The notes below the pieces were generated by a model. The model was not told the origin of the DNA. It searched no databases and saw only the letters and a program-made list of their open reading frames with translations. 64,000 bases of DNA from contig JAWZYV010016967.1 of assembly GCA_038373885.1 (NCBI GenBank), positions 496,001 through 560,000 on the forward strand, in the 5' to 3' direction. The DNA comes from Cheiracanthium punctorium (Eukaryota; Arthropoda; Arachnida; Araneae; Cheiracanthiidae). Positions within the stretch are counted from its first letter, which is position 1; every line of letters starts with the position of its first letter. The translations under genes and the position numbers were made by a program. Shown here piece by piece: positions 1-10,882 of the stretch.

Positions 1-24
1 CGCTTAGTTCTTTGTTGTAATTAG

Positions 25-511
25 TAGAGATGAGACGGGCTCAGCCCGAGCCCGAGCCCGAGCCCGGGCCCGAACCGGGCTCGGGATCTGTAATTCATGA
101 TTGCGTTCGGGCTCGGGCTCGTGAAAAATTTATCCTTTGTTGAACATACTCCTTCAGATTTTAAAAAGTGATTCATGGGATAAATAGACGTACTTATTAA
201 AAAAAAAAAATAGCGGCACGGGCGCCTAGAAGGTGCGTGAAGCTCTTTGGGTATTTCAGAATGGCTTATATTGCTTAGTTAGCCATGAGCTCGGACATTA
301 TTTGATAAACATGGATATAAAGAATTAGAAAGTGCATTGGGAGTTTACAGCTATATTTGTCTTTAATTTGCACAAACGGCAAAATTTATTGTATCCTATC
401 AATGAAGTAATTAATTTTATTTATCTTTACCTGAAATTGCGGGCTCGGGCTCCGACTTAAATAATATTGCTCGGGCTCAGGCTTCAAAAAATGAGCCCGA
501 ACTCATCTCTA
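25..511. mobile_element. hAT-type non-autonomous element (GGGCTC family), copy 1
   Basis: Inverted ends TAGAGATGAGACGGGCTCA and TGAGCCCGAACTCATCTCTA are flanked by a perfect 8-bp duplication GTAATTAG (17-24 and 512-519). The subterminal parts are built of reiterated GAGCCC/GGGCTC blocks on both strands. There is no coding capacity. 8-bp duplications are the hallmark of hAT transposition. A second copy of the family lies at 37873-39486 in the opposite orientation, interrupted by a Helitron. Confidence 0.88.
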
Positions 512-554
512 GTAATTAGGTTTCAGGTAGCTTAGATTGGAGGATGGATATTAA

Positions 555-1048
555 CCCTTTAACGCGCAGTGTTCCCGCTCTGGGAACACCAAACTCTGAC
601 GTTTTGACTGTTGCCAGTCATGAAGAATAGATTTGATTTCAATAAAAATAGTCGCGGGTGACATAGCTCCACGAGAATGCTTTACTTTTTAGCACGTCAT
701 TCCTCGTTAAAAAATTGTCACGATTATTTTTAACAGCACTGATATCTGCTGAATAATAGAAGAATGCGAGAACAGCTCGATAGATGGCCCAATGCTGAAA
801 AAAGGGCAGCAGTTGCCATCGCTCGACTTAACTACCAACAAGATGGCGGACGATCGAAACGTTCATCGCGTGCCACGGATCTAGAGACCCTTTTTTTGAC
901 GCACAGCCAGCTGTCGTCAAAAAAGGGTCTCTAGATCTGTGGCACGCGAGGAACGTTTCGATCGTCCGCCATCTTGCTGGTAGTTAAGTCGAGCGATGGC
1001 AACGGCAGCCCTTTTTTCAGCATTGGGAAAGGGTTGCGCCTCAAAGGG
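555..1048 (+). mobile_element. piggyBac-like hairpin MITE, copy 1
   Basis: The element begins CCCTTTAACGCGCAG and ends GCGCCTCAAAGGG, and sits between TTAA duplicates (551-554, 1049-1052). The TTAA target and CCC/GGG termini are piggyBac signatures. The 3' half (about 788-1028) is a nearly perfect inverted repeat with arms of about 110 nt and a spacer of about 20 bp. The 5' half is single copy and includes a TTCCC-GGGAA palindrome. Five further copies occur at 10883, 14873, 18000, 21958 and 41272. Short reading frames inside the copies look conserved only because the DNA is repeated. Confidence 0.88.
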
Positions 1049-1052
1049 TTAA

Positions 1053-1823
1053 GGCTGCCGTCACTCAACTCTCAATTAGCTCTAAGAACAAACCAAAATT
1101 AATAAATCTTCCTCACCAAAAGCACTATGCACTTATTTCAACAGTGAACTTACATGCCTTATGTAACTATCATAAATATTACTTAGCGCAAAAATCGCCT
1201 TCAAAAATTAAACATTATCTCTTCAGGGAAATATTGCAAAATTTCTTAAGGTTTAGATTTTTTCATGAATGTTTTGTGATTTCTGTAGGTTCAATATTTG
1301 TAACCGTGCATAGTACAGGTTGCAAAAAGACATTGCAAATTTTTTTCGAGTCTCTAGCACCACAGGATTCTTTGAAAAGCTGTTTAAAAGTTATATGATT
1401 TCTTAAAAGAACAACATTAAAAAGGGAATTATATTCTGAAGCACAAAAGTGGACAATTTTAGACAATACCTCGCGTAATACGGTTCTAGGGTGGCTATTT
1501 CCAGCAAATCTTAATTTGTCAATTTTCAGAAATATTTCGCTCGTGATGAAATTTTAATGTCAGTGCCTGTTAACCTGATTGTCCAAAGATACCGCCTATG
1601 CTTCCTAGGAGCCTTGCTTGCTAAATCGGAAGTAGGGGCGGTCTCCCCCCCCCCCCAACACTTGCAAAATTTTATTAAACTTGGCAAAATTAGGATGGCA
1701 AACTTGGTTTAAAAAAAATAATAACGAAAACTATAATTTACTTCTTATTTCATTACATTTGGCAAAATTATGCAAACCCAGTTGGCAAAAGTATAAAGTT
1801 GGTAATATAGTTGATAAAAACAT
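1053..1823. other. No recognised feature
   Basis: AT-rich sequence with a short C run near 1646. I see no coding signal, no inverted ends and no similarity to other parts of the window. Confidence 0.5.
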
Positions 1824-2153
1824 CTGGAGTGACTCCACTCGACTTTCCGAACACTTACGATTAAGATCATTACCAAGCATTTAAATAAATTTTAATCGAT
1901 GAATAATTCAGCAAAAATTCTTAGCTTTTTTTCAATTTGAGCTCAATCGAATGTACCGTTTAAACGCTAGCGCACTTTCAAGAATTTCCCCCATAGGCCA
2001 TAATGTAAAAGAAATTTTTGTCGTAGCCCTGTAAAAAAACTATAAGTCCTATACACACCCAAATCAATACCGGTCTTAGGATGGGGGTTTATAACATATA
2101 CTATACCCCATTTGAGCTCAATAGAATGTACCGTTTAGGAGCTATCGTGTTCA

Positions 2154-2195
<42 letters not shown>

Positions 2196-2321
2196 TACAT
2201 CTCGTAAAAATAGCATAAATGAATTTAGAAGACCTCAAAACGTGTAAATACAGCAAAATCTCGAAGCCGAATTTTTTCATGATTACAATACTTTCCTTAC
2301 ATGGTACATGTTCGGAAAGTA
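1824..2321 (+). mobile_element. ACTTTCCGAACA-family dispersed repeat, copy 1
   Basis: One side begins CTGGAGTGACTCCACTCG followed by ACTTTCCGAACA. The other side ends ATGTTCGGAAAGT, so the two edges are inverted with respect to each other. Inside are about 180-bp units containing GAGCTCAATCGAATGTACC, and a CA microsatellite (about 2155-2189) at a fixed place in the element. Other copies lie at 16716-17175 (+) and 39904-40560 (-). I cannot assign a superfamily, and no target duplication is evident. Confidence 0.7.
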
Positions 2322-2479
2322 AAAATAAATAAGTTGGTAAAAACCGATATTTGACTTAGCAGTTTATCGACACCCCCCCCCTAAAAATGTCTTAGCTGCT
2401 GCCTACCTCTACCTACCATTTAATAAAAACTAATTTTTTTTCAATGAAAAGTATTCATACCTTAACATATCCCCCATAG

Positions 2480-2646
2480 CCGGGGCGTAGCCAGAAATTT
2501 TTCATGGGGTGGGGTTACGACTACTACAATGCATGTATATGTATACGTGTGTGTGATAATGTAGTGAAGAATATACATTTTGTATAGCAAAATATTTCTC
2601 ATGGGGGGGTTATGACCCCCCTAACCCCCCCTTGGCTACGCCCCTG
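2480..2646. mobile_element. hAT MITE with GGGGCGTAGCC ends
   Basis: 167 bp with ends CCGGGGCGTAGCCAG and CTTGGCTACGCCCCTG, flanked by a perfect 8-bp duplication CCCCATAG (2472-2479, 2647-2654). The interior has G-rich and C-rich runs and is non-coding. The first base pair of the left TIR is mutated from the usual CAG. Confidence 0.85.
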
Positions 2647-2655
2647 CCCCATAGG

Positions 2656-2816
2656 CATAGGCGCCGACAGAATATTTCATTTCCCAGGGAGGGGGGGGCA
2701 AAGACTACTTCAACGTATCGTTACCATGTTAGAAAGAACAAAAAAGCAAGGAAAAACACTGCATACAAAAATCCAGGGGGGGCATTGCCCCCTTCCCTAT
2801 ACTGCTGGCGCCCATG
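2656..2816. mobile_element. hAT MITE with CATGGGCGCC-type ends
   Basis: 161 bp. The ends are CATAGGCGCCGACAG and CTGCTGGCGCCCATG. The flanks are CCCATAGG (2648-2655) and CACATAGG (2817-2824), an 8-bp duplication with one change. It landed in the target-site copy of the preceding MITE, so the two are nested in order of insertion. Related pieces are at 41728-41791 and 43763-43941. Confidence 0.82.
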
Positions 2817-2824
2817 CACATAGG

Positions 2825-3714
2825 CTGCCTAATCAAGTCCTGGAAAATCAACAGATCATTAACGCAAGGAACAACCAGTCGATGTCAATCCCAGATACCA
2901 GAATATGTCGCACCGGCGATCTAGGATCAGGGGAAATTTTGTAGAAAAATATAATACAACTGATATCGATTTTAACAATGAGTAACGAAATTCTCAGTTT
3001 TTCTTTCCCATTCCCATTTTTAAAGTGACTTTTTTCAACTTTTTCACCGATCAGTTATTGACAATATCCGCTTAGACAGTGGACGATTGCATTTTCTTAA
3101 TAATTGACTATTTATAAGAAAAGATAATCAATATTTGTTAGTTAGAACTGTGCACGTACTAATAAATACTAGGCCTAAGAATTAGATTAAAACTTAATAG
3201 TTTAACTTACTGTTTAAATACCTTGGCATGATACAAGTTCAGTTATAAGTTTTTAAAGATGAAACTTGTACTTGCAATTTTTTTTATATTTGTGGTAATA
3301 TAGAATTTATGCAAATCTACAACATTTCGTAAAATTTTGGGGAAATTTTCATTTCGATTAGGGAAAATGTTGGTAGGTAAAACATTTTCTACAACCCTGA
3401 GAACAGCATTAGTACACCAAAGAGAGATAATGTCACAGATCGGCTTCTGTAAGAATAATTCACCAATTTGTGATTAATATCCATTTTAGCAAAAACGTGA
3501 ATTTACATATTTATAAAAAAAAAAAGAAAAAAAAAAAGAAAAAGACATCTTCGCAGTAGTGGTCTAACAATCCACTAAACGCAATCGGAAGAAAAAAAAT
3601 TTTTGTTATATACTGGTACTTTTCCATTAGACGCCTACCAAGCTTTTTGGTGTTCGAAGTATTTTTGCATTAGATTATCATTAGTAGTGAAGAAAGGCCG
3701 GTTCTGCGCACGTG
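2825..3714. other. No recognised feature
   Basis: AT-rich, with an A/G-rich tract near 3517-3543. No TIRs, coding signal or match to other parts of the window. Confidence 0.5.
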
Positions 3715-4680
3715 CCCAGACAGTACATAAGCTTAAATCAAGCATGACATTTCTTTGAATTTACAGTTCAGTTCATTTTAAGCTTGCAGCAAGCTTGGAG
3801 ATTACAAAAAAATGAGTCAGCAAATATTTTCCCGCCGAATTTAAGTCATTTGAACTGTCAAGCTTGAATACAACTTGATGACTGTTTGATTTGGAAAGCC
3901 ACATACGCATAACAAATAATTTATCATGAGTCATAAATGCACTTGACCATAGAATTAAAAAAAAAATGATTCCATATTTCCAAATATTGAAATTCTTCAA
4001 AATGAAATACAAATATACTACAAAATTGATTTCAAAATCAATCGTTTGTCTCGATTTTGGCCAATATTGCCCAACATGAGTGTTGCGATATTGAAAGTTT
4101 TAAAACGCGTGCTGCTTTTAAGTTTATATTATGCTTATTTCCCTATTAGTCTATAAATCACACATAACATTTTAATTTTGACTCATCCCATGGAAAAATA
4201 ATAGCAGATCGGCATCGGCCAATACCAATCTCGCCAAAAAACAGCGTGACAACCATAACAGTCACTCCAAACTTTAGTCTTACCACCATGAGTGATAATG
4301 TCATGGTGGTTAGGCCGCTGACCTCCCAACCCTTAGGTCCCGGGATCGATCGCAGTCGCAAACGCCAGACGGAAACAGATTAAAATAACTTGAGGTTTCA
4401 GCGTAGAGGGGGAAAATGCGTGGAAAAATGAAATATACGGGGCGAAGTCGCCAACCGGCGCCCCTTGTATTAAGAATTTTTTTTTTTTTGAAAATTTTTT
4501 AAGTTTGAATTAAGCTTGCTATGTCAAGCTCAATGCAAGTTGGTCAAGTGTAAACTTGAACACTTGATTGAAGCTTGCATTAAGCTTACACGCTTGAAAT
4601 TTTCAAGCTGAATTCAAGCTTATTGACTTGATAAATCAAGCTTACTGCAAGTTTGATGCAAATTTACTGTGCTGTCTGGG
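3715..4680. mobile_element. CCCAGACAG-TIR element with AAGCTTG-rich shoulders
   Basis: The ends are CCCAGACAGTACA and TACTGTGCTGTCTGGG. Both shoulders are filled with degenerate AAGCTTG/CAAGCTT words in inverted arrangement. The flanks suggest a 2-bp duplication (TG). The 100-bp element at 8084-8183 has the same CCCAG ends. A tRNA-like SINE sits inside. The superfamily is uncertain. Confidence 0.6.
4260..4495 (+). mobile_element. tRNA-derived SINE
   Basis: An A-box-like stretch GTGGTTAGGCCGC near 4305 is followed about 45 bp later by GGGATCGATC, close to a B box. After the head comes a unique body and a T-rich tail near 4480-4490. The head is preceded by a 10-bp-arm palindrome (ACCACCATGA...TCATGGTGGT). 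It lies inside the CCCAGACAG element. It does not fold as an intact tRNA. Confidence 0.5.
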
Positions 4681-5455
4681 TGGAGCCCTTGTTGTAACTT
4701 GTGGATCCATATTTAAGGCTAGAAAGTCCGCGTGAACGAGAAAGGGAACGGATGTACACTGTACAGGGGGGTTACATTAACCCTAATTACATCAAAGCGC
4801 CACCTGGTGGACATTTTTGAAAACTTCGTTGAGTGCATCTCGTGGAAAATTCCTATTCCAAATTTGTTGGCAGTCTGCTGAACCGCTTCACTTGCAGAAT
4901 GCTGTTTATAGGTTAAGTTTAATCATAACCATCTTGTACACATCCGAGTAGAAGGAACGGTAAAGACTTTTATTGAAGTTTGATTTATCTACTAATTTCT
5001 CTTTCATTTATTTACCATTTTTTTAAATTTGCGTATTTATTAAAAAACCGACATCCTCGCATATCATTATACAGTGATGATCATTTCAAGGTCCTTCCCC
5101 TCCCCCTCTCACCTTCTCTTATTCCATTCCACAAGTATTGCAGTTTTGAGGTCCCTAGAATTTTTTTTTTTTTTTTTTTTTTTTTACTATAGGCTCCGGT
5201 CTTATGGGCCTAATTCCATAATGAGGGCCCGTACCTGTATATTTTTCTTGTGCAACTTTCCTATTACTTTGATTCAGAACGCATTCAACATTCTACCTCC
5301 CGGTGGGCAGTGGAAGCATTTGCTTATCTCTTCAGTTTCTTATTTCTCATCCGAAATTAATTCCCAAACCGAGTCGCCATATCTTCGACGAATTTTCCCA
5401 GTCAAGAAATCGGTGCCTCACGAAGTCTTATTCAGAAAAAGCGGGTTTCTGCTGC
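4681..5455. other. No recognised feature apart from a poly-T run
   Basis: Contains a T run at about 5161-5185. Open frames across it are low-complexity. No repeat family is recognised. Confidence 0.45.
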
Positions 5456-5700
5456 TCAGCTCAGCTCTTTGGCACGTGGTGCCCTCCGTTCCTTCTCCTT
5501 GTCGCCATGGCAACCAGCGGAGGTTCTAATAACGGCCGCGAAGCAGCGCTTGTGCTCCACCGTTATTTTCGTCCGCTGACATTTCGCGAGAGGCGCCGCC
5601 ATTAGCTCGCGCCGCTGCCGCAGACGATTTTCCTTAGCAATGGCCGCCATTGTGTGGAATTCTGCGGAGGGGGAAGAATTCTTTTGGTTTTTGCGCATTG
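5456..5700. promoter_or_regulatory. CpG-dense segment with RFX-like X-box and YY1/PHO-like sites
   Basis: About 16 CpG dinucleotides fall within 5521-5640, far above the surrounding AT-rich DNA. GTCGCCATGGCAAC near 5501-5514 matches the symmetric RFX X-box. GCCGCCATTAG and GGCCGCCATTG (about 5595 and 5643) match the YY1/PHO core. I find no copy elsewhere in the window and no TIRs. Retained CpGs plus motif clustering suggest a host promoter or other unmethylated element, but no downstream exon can be named. Confidence 0.4.
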
Positions 5701-5887
5701 GTTATGAGGGAATGAATATTGCGTTTGCGTTATAACCGGTTTCTGGTTCGTTTGTTGTTTTTTCTACCCCACTGAAAAATACGAGATGGGCAGATTCTAA
5801 ATATATTAATTGCATTGGTAAAGGGACATCAAAATATAGAATTCCCTTGAAATTTGAATTAACTCTTCCCCCACCACCCCCCCCCTG

Positions 5888-6332
5888 ACTGAACTTCTCT
5901 GGAGCGACCGCCCTCCGTTCCGCAAAATATCGGTCGTTAAGAGAGGTGGTCGCTCAAAGAAGTATAAAAATTTGATAGCCCCCCCAAAAAAAAATATATA
6001 TATTTGTGATGTTATTTATGAAATGCATATAAGTAATTACACAAAAATATTTTTTAATTAATTTTTTTTTTTATAAATATGTAAAAATCTCGGATATATC
6101 CCCTTATTTTACCGTGTTATACGAGCTTTTAGTTCTACGAACTAGGTCAGAAAATTTCTGCCGTGTTTTCGGAGAGGGAACTGGGGACAGGTCGCTTATA
6201 GAGGGTTGTGTGGTCACATCTAGAGGACTTTTCAACATAAGTACGTAAGGTAAAAAAATCGGTGCCTTAAAAAATTGGTCGTTGGAAGAGGGGATCGCTT
6301 AATAGAGGTAGTCAGTCATGGAAGTTTCACTA
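5888..6332. mobile_element. Tc1/mariner-like MITE, degenerate
   Basis: The left side (TGAACTTCTCTGGAGCGACC) and the right side (GCTTAATAGAGGTAGTCAGTC then GGAAGTTTCAC before TA) are diverged inverted versions of each other. GGTCGCT/AGCGACC words recur internally, including a hairpin at about 5893-5963. The family type is known from TA-target elements. The left TA is not preserved. Confidence 0.45.
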
Positions 6333-6385
6333 AATTTTTATGTCAATAGATTTGCAAAGTTTTAATAAAAATATTCTACAATGTT

Positions 6386-6529
6386 CAAGGACGTGCCTAG
6401 AAAAAAATTTCGGGGAGGGTCCAAACAGTGAAAAAGGCAGAATTTTTCACAAAAAGACCAGCATCATTATTTTGTTAACAAAATCTGAAATTTTTGGGGG
6501 GTATCCGGACCCCCCTGGGAATGTCCTTG
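6386..6529. mobile_element. hAT MITE, CAAGGAC ends
   Basis: 144 bp between ACAATGTT (6378-6385) and ACAATGTG (6530-6537), an 8-bp duplication with one change. The ends are CAAGGACGTGCC and GGGAATGTCCTTG. The interior is a G-run/C-run pair typical of these short hAT derivatives. Confidence 0.8.
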
Positions 6530-6539
6530 ACAATGTGCA

Positions 6540-7649
6540 ATATAATATTTTAAATCCTTATTCGAGACACTAATCATTAAAAAAAGAAAGAAAGAAATCA
6601 ATTAAGTAAGACTGGCTTGACCAGAGCCCGGCAAAGCCAACAGGCGGCCCGGAGCTGAGATCTGTCACGGGCTACTGGTATGAATGAGTATGCATTCGCA
6701 CATCACACATACATAAAATACATAGTAGCCTGTTCTGTTGTTTAAGTACAAAAATCTTACGATTAAAAAAAATACATTCTACATCAATAATGTTATCAGA
6801 ATTTTCTTTCTTACAACATTACAATTTTTCTCTTTTTTTTAAAAATTAAATATATAGTCGTAGTATTTTCCAAAACCTATTTAAAAAAAGGAGGGAGGGG
6901 TAAGGGGCAGCTTCGTGTATTTTTTTAAGAGAAAGCACTGATTGCGATGGCTGTTAGTTAAGTAGTTATGTCAGTGGTCTAAGTCTCGGTCTTACCGGGA
7001 AGGGGAGATGGGACATAATGTGTAAGTCTCTTTTTATTTATTTTCACAGTATTGGAAAGTACCTTTCGCTCTGTGCACAGGCCATGACAGAAAGTTATAA
7101 TCCTTTTGAAGTTTTAAAAATTAATTAATAATAATTTCAATTTTATAATTTACTTTTATGTTAAAAGGAACAAATAAGTACAGTATTTTAAAATAACTTT
7201 TTATTGGTATTTTTTAAATTATGTAAGATAGACATCTGTTGCTTCTGGTCAGCATGACTTTTTATACTATATTTTTATACATGGTTATGATTCTACCCCT
7301 TTTTAAATAATGGTTAATTATGACTACGAACTTAAAAATATTTCCTATGTTATAAGAAGCGAAAATATGTCATCAGCTCTTAGACACATAACAAACAAAC
7401 TTTTTAACATTGAACTAGGTTCCCAGAAAAAATTTCCCTTTAAATTCATACAGCTTTAATCCAGAAAAATTCAAATAACTTTAACCCTGAAAAGCTACTC
7501 TCAAATAATCTTCAGAATGTTTAAACTTGATTCTACTTCACTGACTTCCCATTAGAGGAACATTCTATAATTTTTTTAAACATTCCGCCCGGAACATTCT
7601 TGAGCAGGGTTTTCTTAAACGTAGGCAGACCAATGACACCCTTCTTCAA

Positions 7650-7683
<34 letters not shown>

Positions 7684-8083
7684 CGGACTTTATTCCGACC
7701 CCTGGTATTTTTCGTTGTTCTTGAAATTTAATTGCTGACTTGGTAATCTTGTAACTACGACGTTATATAAAAAAATAAATTATTGGAAAAAATCTTAAGC
7801 GCACGTGTTACGACCAAATCAGTAAAAATATAGAATCATTAAAAAAATCAACTTCTGGCAAAAATTTAAATGATAATGCTGATATTTAATTAAAATTAAG
7901 TAATACGATATAAAAAGCTGCTTCAGAAATATATTTTTTATTGTTTCGCTCTTCTTGAGCTGCTTGATACTAATTTTATTTCTTTTTTTTTTATTTCTTT
8001 TTTTTTTTTTTTTGTAATTTTGCGGACCTTCGGTAATGGCTACGGGGACTCCCAAACGTAAGAACCTTTGCTCTAGAAAGAAA
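6540..8083. other. No recognised feature; poly-T tract
   Basis: AT-rich DNA with long T runs at about 7651-7680 and 7981-8012. I see no inverted ends or coding similarity. Confidence 0.45.
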
Positions 8084-8183
8084 CCCAGCAAACACACACA
8101 AGTGTTCTGAACGTCTATTAACGTTCAGAAAACGTCTTCTGAACGTTAATCGACGTTCAGAGAACCTGTGCATGTTTGCTGGG
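8084..8183. mobile_element. 100-bp palindromic MITE, CCCAGCAAACA ends
   Basis: Ends CCCAGCAAACA and TGTTTGCTGGG enclose a nearly complete palindrome made of GTTCTGAACGT and ACGTTCAGAAC words. The flanks allow a 2-bp AA duplication. It shares CCCAG ends with the element at 3715-4680. Confidence 0.65.
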
Positions 8184-8271
8184 AACATTGTGGCCAGCCT
8201 CGGTTACTAAGACACTCGATTAACATTTGCTCTGCCGACTTCCCTTTAGAGATCCATTGATAATGCCTTCT

Positions 8272-8685
8272 TTTGATAGGGGTTGGAAACTTTCTTCATG
8301 CTATGTATGTCAGTGCCATCTATCGGTCACTTTTTGAACTACATTTTTTTACCATAAAAAAAATCCGATCTTTTTCTAATCCTATTCTTATAATTCGTAA
8401 TCTTTATATCCTATTTTGTTCTTTTTAATGGATTTTCAAAGTTTGCAAATACTTTTGATGCTCGATTTGCTTGCGAACTTTAAAAAATCACTAAGAAGAA
8501 AAAATAATGATAAATTTGCGGTTTGAAAGATTAGGATTAGAGGAAGACTATCCCATTATTTTTTAAATTATTTTTTAAATTTTTATTTATTTATTTTTTG
8601 AATGGCAAAAAATTGTAGTTTAAAAAGTTACCGATAGATGGTACTGACATACATTGCATGAAGAAAGTTTCCAACCCCCATCAAA
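8272..8685. mobile_element. Long-TIR foldback element (GGGGTTGGAAAC ends)
   Basis: Left GGGGTTGGAAACTTTCTTCA through the CCATCTATCGG block is mirrored on the right with few changes, giving arms of about 75 bp around an AT-rich centre. A more diverged right-hand block (8690-8790) carries related words such as GTTACCAATAGATG and ATGAAGAAAG, as if an older copy lies beside it. TSD unclear. Confidence 0.65.
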
Positions 8686-9014
8686 TGACAAAAAAAAAAG
8701 TTACCAATAGATGACGCTGACATAAAATCTGTGACTGCAAATTTCTCATTTTTCCTTAGTATGAAGAAAGTCTCCAGAGCTATCTCTCATTCTTCATTCT
8801 CACGCTGATCATGGTAAGTATACATCACGTCATACATACTGAAACCAGTCTGCGGTTTTTACACTCATTTACAGACGTTATTGTTGTGTATGTTAATAGC
8901 AGGTTCTCTTGCTATTTAGAACCGTATTCAAACGAAATGCGAATAATTGCATGCATCAGAAGCGAGAGTTATCCTTCCCAGAATTCAATCGCTTTGTCAA
9001 AAGGACGCAGAAGG

Positions 9015-9192
9015 CAGTGGCGTAGGCGAGATTTTATTTCGATGGGAGTGGGAGGGCTGTGTATCAAATTGCAAGCTAGGTTTCGTTGGTAGGCTTAGTA
9101 TTAAATTAACTTACAATTTTACAAAGAGTCAGATTTCTACCAGGGGAGGAGAGGTCTGCAGCTCCCTCATCTCTGCTCTGGATACGCGCCTG
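9015..9192. mobile_element. hAT MITE, CAGTGGCGTAG family, copy 1
   Basis: 178 bp between GCAGAAGG (9007-9014) and GCAGAGGG (9193-9200). It begins CAGTGGCGTAGGCGAG and ends CTGGATACGCGCCTG. A sister copy lies at 9847-10002. Confidence 0.82.
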
Positions 9193-9846
9193 GCAGAGGG
9201 TTATTCAGTGTGTAACAAATCACGCGATTCCGTTTTTATGGTTACCGGGGCGAAAATTAACCGCCGATCTGTGATGACGTCAGATGTCAAAAAATGTTAA
9301 ACCACTTTTAACCAGATGTCACCATCTTTTATTCATAAATATATAAATTGAAAAAAAAAAAAAGTTGGTGCTAATTTAAACATGGAGATGGCCCCTTATA
9401 CAAATTACTAACCTAATGCCTAAACGATCGAACGTAAATGGGCTTTTTTTTTTTTTTTCCTTAGCTGTACATATACGTGAAATAAGTTTCAAAATTATAA
9501 AAATGTTATTATTTTTTCCTTTCCCTCTTTCATTTTGCTGTACTTTTTTTTTTAAATTTACTTTTTCGTATTTTATAAAATTAAGTATTCTGCTCGTAAA
9601 ATTAAAAAAAAAAAAACATATTTTATATTTCATCAACGAACATATAAAAAGCAATTTTAACCAGTTTAGACAAGAATATATTTTTAATGATTATAATAAA
9701 ATCTAAGCAAGAATATATCACTACAATTTTGCTAATTTACCTATTTCTGGAGAAAAAATAATAAAGACATTATAATTAAACGATGGCGCTTCTCGCTTCC
9801 AAAGCTTTATCCCAAACTGGCTTCAGTTGAATCTTATCTTGCGGAA

Positions 9847-10002
9847 CAGTAGCGTAGCCAGAATTTTATTTCGGGGAGGTCTGTGTATCAAATTGCTAGC
9901 TAAGTTTTTATTGTAAGCTAAATATCAAATTGTAAACTAAGTAAGTGGTCAGAATTTGGGGGGGCTGCGGCCTTCAGCCCCCCCCGTCTGGATATGCACC
10001 TA
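9847..10002. mobile_element. hAT MITE, CAGTGGCGTAG family, copy 2
   Basis: 156 bp between TTGCGGAA (9839-9846) and TTGCAGAA (10003-10010). It begins CAGTAGCGTAGCCAG and ends CTGGATATGCACCTA. It shares the internal TGTGTATCAAATTGC word with copy 1 but is otherwise diverged. Confidence 0.8.
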
Positions 10003-10010
10003 TTGCAGAA

Positions 10011-10882
10011 CATTGTAAAATAATAAAAAGTTTCACAAACTACTAATAAACTTTAATAAAAATACTGACTGATTACAGAAATTTTATTGTATTTTCTCAT
10101 AATTAAATGTAACAAGGAATCCAGCTGCTTAGCCTATCTTGACCTATGAACGTACGTCCGTCGACTTTTGCAAGGAAAACTGATCGAGTTTCATAAAACG
10201 ATCGCGCTCGAGTAGTCGCGGTCAGGGGTCAGGGCCTGACTATAACACTTTTGTACCCAGGGCACATTTCAAATTTTGTGTCCCTATAGGTAGCTGGTTC
10301 AATTTTTTGTGCCCCTATACATAGCTCTAAACTCAATACTTTGGCCTGTTTCCGCATGTGTGCCCAGGCACGTGCACCAAGGGCCTGCGCGATAATCAGT
10401 GTCTGATCTCGTTGTCACTTGATCAGAAAGAGCTCGATTTGTTTCATTCGAATATGAAAATTTTATTATTTTAATAATCAAATACGATGAGTATTTGTAT
10501 TCAGGGATCGTACAAGTACTGAAATTGTCTAAGAACTGATTGAAAAAGTCCTCAAATTTTCTATTTTTTAATAGTTTAAGAAGTTTTTCTTGAACTTTTT
10601 CAAATGAACTATTTAAGAAGAAATTTTAATAATGTAATAATTTTAGAATAAATCTTTTAGTTCAACGTTTTAACAATTTCACGTCACTTGCAAAATTACA
10701 AAAAAAGAAAAAAAAAACTGACTACAACGGGAAAATTTCTTGGACCAGCGACGGATTAGTGCAATTTCGTGGTTGGGGGCGGTTAGTTGGAAGATTCACA
10801 GACACATCCATATTATGGATATGAAAATAGGATCTTTTACGTTAATTCTTTTTTCTCGGGAGGGGCTGTCGCCCCCCTTTAA
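10011..10882. other. No firmly supported feature
   Basis: Contains a possible degraded hAT derivative at about 10215-10390 (CAGGGCCTG and GGGCCTG at its two sides) with no matching duplication. The rest is AT-rich and unrecognised. Confidence 0.35.

Noticed and set aside
5074..5529. 151-codon frame over the poly-T tract and CpG-rich segment
   Set aside because: Phenylalanine run from poly-T and no recognisable domain; the CpG segment gives open frames on several strands.
7520..7560. Shared word AATGGGAAGTCAG with 19119 and 58178 (minus/plus) as a common element end
   Set aside because: At 58178 the AAGTCAGC part belongs to the target sequence, so the match is at least partly chance. No further similarity around it.
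9260..9290. TGACGTCA as a CRE-type regulatory site
   Set aside because: The same word recurs in Helitron bodies (59600-60040, 51580), so here it is repeat content rather than evidence of regulation.
9376..9706. Long hydrophobic frames on both strands
   Set aside because: Poly-A/poly-T translation; lysine and phenylalanine runs only.
10215..10390. CAGGGCCTG / GGGCCTG as ends of a hAT MITE
   Set aside because: The ends do not pair beyond a few bases and the 8-bp flanks do not match.
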